From Limonium bicolor (Eukaryota; Streptophyta; Magnoliopsida; Caryophyllales; Plumbaginaceae), in contig CM041776.1 in assembly GCA_023374045.1 (NCBI GenBank), positions 321,123,925 through 321,187,924 on the forward strand: a stretch of 64,000 nucleotides of DNA. Direction: 5' to 3'. Positions within the stretch are counted from its first letter, which is position 1. Every line of letters starts with the position of its first letter. This document shows positions 24,017-33,565 of this stretch, in pieces. Made by a program: the position numbers and the translations under genes. Under the pieces are notes generated by a model, which was not told the DNA's origin, made no database searches, and saw nothing but the letters and a program-made list of their open reading frames with translations.

Positions 24017-25293
24017 TCTATTTGCTTGTCCTCAAACAAAATTTGCTAGGAACCCATAGCAAGAAGGAACATTTACAGCAAGCAAGTATTTAGATGAATT
24101 CTTGAACTTTGGTGAGCAAAATTGTGAAAGATCTCAAGAGGAGTGCAACCGACCTTCTCATGGTGACATGGGTGTGCTTAGGGTAAATAAAAATATTGAG
24201 CTTCGGGGTATGATCTAGAGTGTTTCCAAGTGCTTAAAGATCTTTGGACTTGGAGAACTTTTACCATGGCCAACTTCTCTCAAGAATGGGCATTGAGGAA
24301 AAACAAAAGGAAAAATAGAGATTTGCATTTGATTTTCTTTTGCAACAAGAGATGAGAAGAAATAATTTTGGCATTTTGCCTTGCTTTACAGAATACTCAA
24401 CTCTCATTTGTTGGTTACTGATGGTGCCTCTCAAGTCCTTTTTTAAAAATTTCCACGAGGAAACACCCCTTAGCAATCCTTAGATGAGAAGATTAGAAAT
24501 GACCCCTAAACAATAAAAATTCACCAAGAAAGGGATTTATGGAAGTACCACAATTAATTGCTCCTCAAGAGAGAAATTGTTAAAAAAAAATTAGGTGGAA
24601 AGTTCGAAGCATTCATGGAAAGACTTGCTTACTACAAATGGAACTTATTTATGGCAACAATAGGTATGTATAAGGAGATAGCAAAGTGCATCAAAAAGAA
24701 AGGTCGCTTCCCCCACACTGGAGTAGGACAATGTCCTCATTTGTCAACGTGAAACCCAAGAGGAAATAAACAGAAGACCTTTTCGATGCCTGGAAAATAT
24801 AGTACATAAAGTTGTAAAGCATCTGTTAAGTATATAGCGAACTAGTACTCCCCTGATAAGACGTGAGGTGGGCAAAGGGTTCCCCCACACTTGAGAGTGT
24901 CCGGGGTAGTTGAAGGACTACCTCCGACGGAAACAAGTCGGAGACCCATGAAAATTTTGCAGGAGTGCCTCTTGCATGTGACGTATGCTGCCTTGAAGGT
25001 GCTTGCATGCAGGGTGTATGTTTCTACAATACATCGACAAAAATAAACGATGCGCAACAGGATTCCGAGGAATACGCTAATAGCCCATGGTTAGATATAA
25101 AAAGGAGACTCATCAATGAGTCTAATAGCATAATATCCAGAAAGGTTGCGTACAGAATAACAGTTTAATGAACAAGAAAGTACGAGACAAGTAATTTGGA
25201 ACAGAAGTCGTAAGAACATAAACAGAACAATTCTCCAAAAGCAACAGAACAGTGTTTGGAACGACAAGACCAGGAGCGGACAACAAGAACTGG
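24017..25293 (-). other. non-coding 3' region of the Athila-like element
   Basis: No coherent reading frame. On the minus strand the AGTGTGGGGG phrase returns twice (24711-24722 and 24882-24893), giving two extra polypurine-like tracts. The upstream TTTGAGGACAAGCAAA-like phrase at about 24028-24045 also suits this position. Small frames here are chance. Confidence 0.65.
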
Positions 25294-26418
25294 CTACTGA
25301 GGTGGGGGAGCACCAGACCGGAACTCGTCTCGCATGCGCTGCATCCTGGCCTCCATCTCGGCCTGCATCTGGCGCTGATAAGTGGCCATGCGCTCCTCGA
25401 ACTCCTGCCTAGAGATAGTGTCGGGCGGTGGCGGGGGTAGAGCAAGTAGGGGGGCGCTAGAGGCTGCTGCGCCGGAGGAGGAGGAACCGGTACTCGGCTG
25501 ATCGTCGTCTACAAGGCCCTTCACCCAGGTCATCCCGTTCCAAGAGAAACCCATCCTCTACATGGCATAGCCATGAATGTAGTCCATGGGGTCTGACACC
25601 GGCTCATCAGCAGCCGAGACGCCCTGGTGGACAATCTGGTTGTGCAGGAAATGGGGGAAGCCCAGATGATGAGAAATCTTCTGCTTCACGATGTGCTGCA
25701 GGTGGTGGAACATCAGCCCGGAGAGAGAGAGAGAGGATGGTCGGGGTCCGGGGCGACCATGTAATCCATCATATAGCAATCCATGAAATTGAGGTCTTTC
25801 CTGTCTCGTGGGAGGATGTTGTGGCGAAGGAGCGCGAGCATGACCCTCCTCACTGGGTCAGTGACCATGTTCAGGGTCATGGTGACCCGAACCTCTGTCC
25901 CAGCTTGATTGTTCTTTCGGTGCTGGACAGGGAGGATGCTTAAGTAGTGCCTCCGGTGTGCGGTAAGATCGCCGACGGAGATGCAGGTGGTGTACTGGAG
26001 ATCCTCGATCGGCAGTCGGAAGTATTGTAGAAACGTCTCTGTGGTGACTCGGATGCGCCGACCCTAGACATGGGAGATGACAGTAGTGGTCCCGTACTCT
26101 ATCTCGATGGTCGCATTTGCGTAGAATTCTTTGACCAACCATGGGCAGTATTGGCCGCCCATGTTCAGGACACCCCCAGCCGGTGTGCTCCATCACCTCC
26201 TGAAGGCTGAGGTCAAAAATGAGGTCGGGGTCGACCGTGCGCTCTCGCACAAATTCCCAAACGCGCGGGTGGTTGTACCAGATCCGCGCCTCCTCACTGA
26301 TAAAGCGACCGTCAAGAAGGCCCGAGGTGGGATTGGAAGGCACAGGGGCGAGCTCGATCGCCCGAGACGAACTGGTGTCACTCTTGCGCTTCTGGTTTCT
26401 TCGGGGGCGTCCGCTCAT
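25294..26418 (-). pseudogene. broken post-integrase ORF of the Athila-like element
   Basis: The minus-strand start at 26418 (MSGRPRRNQKRKSD, basic N-terminus) continues through RFISEEARIWYNHPRVWEF, then the frame slips near 26130. Similar coding sequence continues in other frames (for instance EFYANATIEIEYGTTTVISH near 26085-26145) down to a Pro/Ser-rich C-terminal part with a helix of Glu/Arg/Met (EFEERMATYQRQMQAEMEAR) at 25294-25554. The context and the RFxxEEA...R..DP style match the putative plant transposon protein family often found after integrase in Athila relatives. Function is unknown. At least two frameshifts and an in-frame stop are present. The GC content is above that of the surroundings. 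Confidence 0.6.
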
Positions 26419-27870
26419 GGTTCTGAAACATCAAAATCAAACAAAGGAAACACACAACAAAAGGAAATAACAAACAACAGAGATAGAGTTAGATGAAAGG
26501 TTAAAAATCAGATAAATAAAAGATACAAGTGGAACGGAAATTTAAAAATTTGGACAGAGTCTCCCCCGTTTTTCTACCCTTTTCCCGGTTCTAAGAACCT
26601 CCACAAAAGTAACCCGAAGGTTGGCATTCAGAAAGTGCATCATCCCAAGAGCACTTGGCTAACAGGCTATTCAAAGGTCATTAATCAATTGTAAAATTGT
26701 ACTCAAGTTAGCACATTGTGAGGGACCGCCATTCCCAACCATTGTAGCACACTACGTTAGGCATTGGAACAAAATGTGATGCTCACTACGCCCAGGAAAT
26801 CTCACAGTGCACTAGGATGCATTGAATACCACTAAGTGATTGCAAACAACACACAATTCAATTTAAGCGAGGAAGCACATAAGTCATGCCAAATCCACCA
26901 CGGTGTCAAGTTTTACGTTAAATTTTACACACAACCCCTCTAAGTAACAAGTATAATTAAGTCAAATCACCCAAATTGCACAAATCAGAAAATATCACCA
27001 AAGGGCCCGTTTGGTTCGGCCTAAATCATTTCCAAAATGTAACTTGCTCAAAAATTGTGAAAATTGACAGATTATGGTGAGAATCGCATACCTTGATGTT
27101 GTGTAGCAAAATCTAGACAAGAAATTTGGGGAGTGGGGGTTAAAATCGGATTTAGGGATGGATGGGGGTTTTTAGGGATTTGGGTGGTATTGGGGCTGGG
27201 GCGTGGTGGGTGCGGCCGGTGGTGGGTGTTGCGGCAGCACGGAGGGACGGCGATGCCGGAGGTGGCGGTGGTGTGGGCGCGCAGGGTGGGGTGGTGCTGG
27301 GACGGTGGTGGCGTGAGAGAGGGAGGTCGCGCGAGAGATGGCAGACGCAGGGGGTGAGGTTTCTGGGTTGGGGAAAGGGAGTCGGGGGCGAGAAGAAGAG
27401 GATGGCAGAAATTTAAAAAATTTCTCAAAACGCATCGTTTTGCTCTTTTTTTTTTCAAAATTTATAGCCGGACCGACCCAGATCCGACCCAGAGCTGTGG
27501 GTCGGTCCATTCCAGAAAGTTGGGTTTCGAAGATTTTAGCCCGACCGACCCAGCTCCGACCCATGGTTGTGGGTCGGTCCATTCCAGAAAGTTGCCTCTG
27601 TGAAGATCAAGCCAGACCGACCCATAGTGGGTCGATCGGAACAAAAATTTCACCAATCCTTTTGTTTTGCTCCTCAAAACATTAACATTCACCACAAGAC
27701 CATAGAAACCACAAAAACAGGCCAAAACAGCTAAAATAAACAACCACACATGCAAAAAGGATCTACAAATAATACTACATTAAAATTGTTTAAAGAGATG
27801 GAAAGGAGTCCGGGTTGCCTCCCGGAAAGCTGCCCGTCTTTTTAAGGTCTTTGGCTAGACCGTAGTAAGG
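26419..27870 (-). other. non-coding region between integrase and the downstream ORF
   Basis: No credible gene. It contains a G-rich + strand stretch (27128-27360) and the inverted-repeat modules at 27465-27640. Frames covering 27072-27755 on both strands are low-complexity (Gly/Val/Arg or Pro/Thr/His) or are produced by the modules. Confidence 0.65.
27465..27640. repeat. GACCGACCCA modules, internal copy
   Basis: Two full units with a 72-bp period, each GACCGACCCA, a central CCGACCCA, then GTGGGTCGGTCCATTCCAGA and AAGTTG, and a third partial unit. Each unit carries a perfect 10-bp inverted pair (GACCGACCCA / TGGGTCGGTC). Related modules are in the LTR at 23525-23710. Confidence 0.82.
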
Positions 27871-29097
27871 TTAGATGGAACCTGGAGGGTCTCTTAAGTA
27901 AAGAGCCCGAGCTTTAACTTTTTGGATGTCTCCTCCATGATAATGCTTTAGCCGGGAACCGTTCACCATGAAAGTCTCCCCCTTGACATTCTTCAGCTCA
28001 TAAGCTCCATAGGGCGTGACCTTTGTGACAGTAAAAGGGCCAGCCCAATGAGACTTTAACTTCCAGGGGAATAGCTTCAGCCTTGAGTTGTAGAGGAGAA
28101 CCCGGTCACCTTCGTGAAACTCCCATTTCATAATCATCTTATCATGCCATTTCTTGGCCTTTTCTTTATAGATGCGGTTATTTTCGTAGGCTTCCTCCCG
28201 AATCTCTTCTAACTCGGTCAATTGGAACCGTCTCTTGTCACAGGCGCTCTTGAGGTCATAGTTGAGGGCCTTCACCGCCCAATATGACTTATGCGCTAAT
28301 TCAACCGGCAAGTGACAAGACTTCCCATAAACGAGCCGGAACGGGGACATACCGATTGAAGTTTTGTAGACGGTCCTATATGCCCACAATGCATCATCGA
28401 GCTTCATGGACCAATCCTTCCATGAGGAGCTGACTATCTTTTGAAGGATCCATTTAAGCTCTCTGTTGGTGACCTCAGCTTGGCCATTGCGCTGAGGGTG
28501 ATAAGGAAGGGCAACCTTGTGTCTCACTCCATATTTAGTCATCAGCGCTTCAAATTGTTTGTTACAAAAATGAGAACTGCCATCACTCAATATGGCTCTC
28601 GGTACCCCAAACCGGGTGAAAATATGTTTCTTCAGAAACTTGATCACAACTTTGGCGTCATTAGTCGGGGTTGCAATTGCTTCAACCCACTTGGTCACAT
28701 AGTCGACCGCCACAAGAATAAACAAGTTTGAGCAAGAAGATGGGAAGGGGCCCATGAAATCGATACCCCACAAATCAAATGGCTCAACCTCTATCATTAT
28801 ATTGAGCGGCATCTCATGCTTGCGTGAGGTGTTCCCAAGCCTCTGACATTGGTCACAGGAGGCAACGAACGAGTGGCAGTCCTTATGAAGGGTTTTCCAG
28901 AAAAACCCGGCTTGAAGAACCTTGGCTGCTATTCGTGCCGGACCGTGGTGTCCTCTGGCTTCACCCAAGTGACAGTGAATCAAAATATCCTGCGCTTCAC
29001 TCATGGGCACACATCTCCGGATCACCCCGTCAGCACAAACTTTGAAAAGAAAAGGGTCCTCCCAGAAATACCTCTTGACATCGGAGAAGAATTTCTT
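27871..29097 (-). pseudogene. Athila-like integrase
   Basis: The 384-codon open frame from 29025 covers nearly the whole integrase. The zinc-binding part has H19, H26/H27, C57 and C60 (ASCDQC). The catalytic core has D89 (IDFMGPF), D148 (ILSDG) and E184 (NGQAE), with 35 residues between the last two, as expected of DD35E integrases. The C-terminal part includes [24 protein letters not shown] and a GPFTVTKV box. The frame is joined to the RNase H upstream but cut by a TGA at 29098-29100. The integrase reading itself is long and intact after that stop. It normally inserts the retroelement DNA into host chromosomes. Confidence 0.93.
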
Positions 29098-29100
29098 TCA

Positions 29101-29904
29101 TTGCTGATAGGTCATCTCCGGAGGGACCACTCCCCTTGCCAAATAATTTGTAAGGTCCGCATACCATGGGTCTCCGGTCTCTGCAATCATGTAGATGCTC
29201 TCATCTGGGAAAAATTCATTGATTGGCACACCATCATCAGGGACCTCCATTCGAGATAGATGATCAGCTACTACATTCTGCACACCCGGTTTATCCCGGA
29301 TCTCTATCTCGAATTCCTGCAGGAGTAAAATCCATCGGAGAAGTCTAGGTTTCGCATCACCATTGTTGAACAAGTACTTCAGTGCTGAGTGGTCTGTGTG
29401 CACCACAACCTTGCTGCCCAATAGGTAGGATCGGAATTTGTCGAGTGCGAAAACCACAACCAACAGCTCCTTTTCGGTGGTGGCGTAATTCTTTTGGGCG
29501 TCATTGAGAGTTCACCTAGCGTAGTAAATACTCCTCAATATCTTTTCCTTCTTTTGACAAAGGATCGCCCCCACCACATAGTCGCTGGCGTCACACATGA
29601 TCTCAAACGGTAAACTCCAATCGGGGGAAACCACTATAGGTGCAGATATAAGACACTGTTTGAGGGTGTTGAAGGCACTAAAGCACTCTTCGGTGAATTC
29701 AAATTTAACATCCTTGGCCAAGAGGTCGTAGAGGGGTTTTGAGATTTTGGAGAAGTCTTTTATGAACCTTCTGTAGAAACCGGCATGACCCAAGAAGCTT
29801 CGAATGTCTTTCACTGATGTTGGAGGAGGTAGCTTTTCAATTACTTCAATTTTAGCTTGTCTACCTCAATACCTTCTGAAGAGATCTTGTGCCCCAAGAC
29901 AATT
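29101..29904 (-). pseudogene. RT thumb/connection and RNase H of the Athila-like element
   Basis: 29512-29814 reads IRSFLGHAGFYRRFIKDFS and MCDASDYVVGAILCQ (the first RNase H aspartate region). 29098-29463 reads VVVFALDKFRSYLLGSKV then VHTDHSALKYLF and VADHLSRM, the typical end of Ty3/gypsy RNase H. Breaks: a TGA at 29512-29514, a further stop and a one-base frameshift near 29850-29909 that separates this part from the RT palm, and the TGA at 29098. Role in intact relatives: degrading the RNA strand during reverse transcription. Confidence 0.9.
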
Positions 29905-29906
29905 CC

Positions 29907-30800
29907 TTATTTTACCATAAAATGGCATTTTTCCCAATTGAGCACAAGATTTGTCTCCTCACACCGGATCAAGATAGCGTCGAGGTTGACCAAGCAAGTG
30001 TCGAAGGAGGTACCGAAGACGGAGAAGTCATCCATAAAGACCTCAATGCTTTTTTCTAGGAAGTCGGAGAAGATCGCCATCATGCATCTCTGAAATGTGG
30101 TCGGGGCGTTGCAAAGCCCGAAAGGCATCCGGGTGTAGGCAAACGTCCCATATGGGCGTGTAAATGTTGTCTTCTCCTGGTCCTCAGGAGCTATGGGGAT
30201 TTGAAGATAACCCGAATATCCATCCAAAAAGCAGTAATAGTCTTGTCCCACCAACCTCTCCAGCATTTGATCAATGAACAGGAGAGGGAAGTGGTCTTTT
30301 CTGGTGGCGGTGTTCAGCTTCCGGTAGTCGATGCAGACTCTCCAACCATTAATAGTCCTCTGAGACACTAGCTCACCTTTTTTGTTGGGGATGACGGTAA
30401 CGCCTCCTTTCTTTGGGACTACTTGCACGGGGCTGACCCATTTGCTGTCAGAGATGGCATAGATAATCCCCGCATCTAAGAGTTTAAGAACTTCCTTTTT
30501 GACAACCTCCTTCATATTGGGATTTAATCTCCTCTGAGGTTGGACCAACGGCTTGTAGTCATCTTCCATGAATATCCGGTGGGTGCAGAAATGAGGGCTG
30601 ATCCCTTTGATGTCGGCTATAGTCCACCCGATAGCTCGTTTATGGTTATGAAGCACCCTCATTAGACTTTCCTCTTGTGCACCTGTCAAGGAAGAAGAAA
30701 TAATAACAGGTAGAACACACGGATCAGTCAAATAAGCATATTTAAGATGAGAGGGTAGAGGTTTCATCTCCACCGTGGGAGGCTTCTTAACCGAAGGCAA
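29907..30800 (-). pseudogene. reverse transcriptase domain of the Athila-like element
   Basis: A 297-codon open frame with the Ty3/gypsy RT motifs in order: RRLNPNMKEVVKKEV, GWRVCIDYRKLN, DGYSGYLQIP, MPFGLCNAPTTFQRCM and VFMDDFSVFG, where FMDD is the catalytic aspartate pair. It ends at a TAA (29907-29909) just after EKCHFMVK, where relatives read on without a stop. The segment is therefore complete in fingers and palm but detached from the rest of pol. Confidence 0.93.
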
Positions 30801-30803
30801 CGG

Positions 30804-31647
30804 CTACTGAGCAGCTCGTTCCAATGGTTCGGGTGGCGGATAGCATGGTCTATAGCCAAAAAATCTGCTGTTCAACTCAGCCACCATTTCAATCATTTCT
30901 GGGTGGAATTCCTGTTCAAAACAAGCCTCAAACAAAGCTAATTCAAGGGCATCGGATTTAACAAGAGAGAGAGTGATCCTGCACAATTGAATCTATGACA
31001 TCTATAGCAAAAACAGCCTCAGCCTGTGACGGTCTCCTCACTACTTTAGACATGTCAAATTCTAATTTTTCATCATGAAGTCCTAGAATTATTTTGCCTT
31101 TCTCCACATCTATAAGGGCCCTAGCAATCCTCATGAAAGGTCTGCCCAAAATTAGCGGCACTCTCTGGTCTTTATCCATATCTATCCCAATGAAATCAGC
31201 TGGGAAAACAAATGTACCAACAGTTACTACCAAGTCCTCTACCTTCCCTTTAGGGATAACCAAAGATCTATCCGCTAATTGCAATTGCATGGGGGTGGGA
31301 GTGCATTTACCAATTCCAAGCTTATTAAAAGTGGAGAGGGGCATAAGATTTATATTAGCACCTAAATCACATAACCCACTACCGCAGTCAATTTCACCAA
31401 TAAATCAAGGAACGATAGGTAAACCGGGATCTCCAAGCTTTGGAGGTAGGCTTCTTTGTAGGACCACTGAAACTTCTTCGGTGAGGTTAACAGTTTCCGC
31501 TACCTCCAGCGATCTCTTGTTTGCTATGATGTCCTTCATGAACTTAGCATAAATCGGCATCTGTTTCAAAGCATCAGAAAAAGGAATGTTAATCGTTAAT
31601 TTCTTGAAAATGCTTAGAAACTTCCCAAATTGTTCATCCAAATTTTA
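30804..31647 (-). pseudogene. aspartic protease region of the Athila-like element
   Basis: The frame includes CDLGANINLMP (31344-31375 region), the D-L-G-A active-site form typical of plant Ty3/gypsy proteases, then ADRSLVIPKGKVEDLVV and LILGRPFMRIARALIDVE. Breaks: a TAA just before 31641, a TGA at 31405-31407 before the active site, a frameshift near 30960-30990 and a TAG at 30804. In active relatives it processes the Gag-Pol polyprotein. Confidence 0.88.
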
Positions 31648-32888
31648 CTTTTTGAGTCTATTGGGAAAAGGAAGAAGGGGAAGATGCTTTGCAAGAGTAG
31701 TAGAAGTAGAAGGTTCAGGAGACCCCTTCTCCTTGGAAACTTCCTTTGGTGGAGGTGGTGGTTCCTCAACAATCTCTTGCTCTTCTTCTTGAGCTTCATC
31801 TTCTTGGTTTCCATGTCCTCATGCGAGCATGATGGATCAAGGAGTCTCCCACTTCTTAGTGTTACCGCTTTTGCTTGCTCTCTTGGATTGGGTTTCGCTT
31901 GACTTGGAAGAACACCCGGTTGTCTTTGAGCAAGTTGTTGAGAGATGTTTTTGAGTTGGGCTTCAACCCTTTTGTTGGTGGCGTCTTGGCTTGCTTTAAA
32001 AGCATCCAAATCAGCCGTTTTAGTGTGCATAGATGAGACAAGATTTTTCATCAGGTCTCTTAGCTCGGCATTGGCATCCGTGGATGGAGAGGGTTGTTGA
32101 TGTGGTTGGTGTTGTTGTTGTTGAAAGCCCGGAGGTGCTCCTTGTGGTTGGTAACCCATTTGTGGGTTGGACATTTGAGACGACCCTTGTGACCGATAGC
32201 CCGTGGGATTATTGGAAGCATTGCTAGCCCCCCCTTGGGTTTGGTCATTATTTCTCCATGAGAAGTTTGGATGGTTCCTCCATGGGGCGTTTGTTGGTTG
32301 TAGTTGTATCTGGGGCGGTTGCCTACAAAGTTTACATCCTCATGTGGATTGGCATAAACCTTGCCTTTGCAAAAGTGGGTCTTGGAGGACCCGCGCAAAT
32401 TGCACACCCCTCTTGGATTGGAGTAGAAGTAAATGGAGAGGGTGATGATGAAGAAGCTATAGACTTTGTTGTTTCTTTTTGAGCTATAGCTAGCTTCTCC
32501 GCCATCGTGGTGAGTGAAGATAGTTGAGCGGAAAGGTGGTCGATAGGCTCAACATGTAAGAGACCAGCTGCTCTTGGTGCTCTCCCCTTTTGCCTAGACC
32601 ATTGTCTTATGTTACTAGTCATCACCTCTAGGAGTTCCATCCCTTCTTGAGGTGACTTAGTCATAAAGCTTCCTCCAGTTGAAGAGTTCACAAGTAGTCT
32701 ATTCGAGTCGTCGAGACCGTTGAAAAATGATAGGCATAGTGATTGGTCGTCCAAACCGTGGTGGGAACAATTCATCAACATGTCTTTGAATCTATCCCAT
32801 GCATCGTATAACGTCTCTCCCGGCTCTTGGCAAAAGGTATTGATCTCTCCAATTAATTGTCTTGTTCTACTAGTGGGGTAATACTTGG
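31614..32888 (-). pseudogene. gag, C-terminal part, Athila-like element
   Basis: The frame at 32332-32922 (its first residues lie in the nested insertion) carries the retrotransposon gag core: LIGEINTFCQEPGETLYDAW then DRFKDML, LSFFNGL and GGSFMTKSPQEGMELLE. A Cys-rich knuckle follows but is split by a frameshift near 32390-32405, and the Gln/Pro-rich spacer (31614-32174) lies in another frame. The capsid domain is interrupted at 32888/63429 by the nested element. The bases CTTGG at 32884-32888 are one copy of its target duplication. Confidence 0.9.
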
Positions 32889-33206
32889 TGTAGACACCAA
32901 AAATTCTCACCCCATAAAGCAAATTCTAGAACACGAAACACAATAAGAGGGGTCGTTGCTTTTCTTTGTCAAAACGTATTGACGTGCGTGCCAAAACGAA
33001 ACCATCGCTTTATAATCTTTTTCAAAGAATTTCATAAAAACATGCTTTTGCGAAAACGAATTTCCAACAACAATTCATTTTACTAGATTAAATTCTTTTG
33101 TCTTACTGAACATTCACATTATAAACGCTTGCATTTGTGTAGATCCATTCAGTCCGATTTAAAACTCTAGTAGTTTTTACTCTTTCTTGTATATTGATTT
33201 CTGAAT

Positions 33207-33408
33207 TAGCACAACTGGTTAGCAGGCCCGTTGAGAAGTCAATTGGTCTCGGGTTCGAAACTGGAAAAGAGTTCGGTGCGGTTTTATTTTTGCTTCAGCT
33301 TGCAAGAGACTTGCTATGTTCATATTTCGCATTATCATACCAAGTTCTGGCATAGTTTAGTTGGTTAGTGTATGGATGAAACAGGCTATGGGTCGCATGT
33401 TCGAAACC
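33207..33408 (+). promoter_or_regulatory. two tRNA-like A-box/B-box pairs, LTR 1
   Basis: Pair 1 has A-box-like TAGCACAACTGG (33207) and B-box GGTTCGAAACT (33252), 45 nt apart. Pair 2 has TAGTTTAGTTGG (33353) and GTTCGAAACC (33399), 46 nt apart. Both match the internal RNA polymerase III promoter consensus (TRGYNNARNNGG and GGTTCGANNCC) at tRNA spacing. They may be relics of tRNA-derived SINEs or of tRNA genes. No complete cloverleaf is evident. Confidence 0.6.
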
Positions 33409-33538
33409 CAGTTGGAGCATTCTGGTGGCTTTGTTTTCGTTTTCTTTTGTTGTAGTCTGGGCTGGACTAGATGAATAAATACAGTTACGAGGTCCATGTT
33501 CTTTTACTCATATAGAGCCCATGCCCAGATTAAAAAAG

Positions 33539-33565
33539 AAACCCTAAGTTCATGTTTATAAAAAG
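33539..33565 (+). promoter_or_regulatory. telobox plus TATA-like motif, LTR 1
   Basis: AAACCCTAA (33539-33547) is followed by TTTATAAAAAG (33555-33565) and then by a purine patch and a long CT-rich stretch (33615-33740) resembling a plant 5' leader. It is a candidate RNA polymerase II start for the element, which would make most of the LTR transcribed. LTR 3 has ATTATAAAAAG at the equivalent place. Confidence 0.45.

Noticed and set aside
25858..26496. Plus-strand frames opposite the post-integrase ORF
   Set aside because: They are shadows of the GC-rich minus-strand coding remnant and have no known domain.
33207..33408. Annotating the A/B box pairs as true tRNA genes
   Set aside because: Box spacing fits, but I could not draw acceptor and anticodon stems with confidence.
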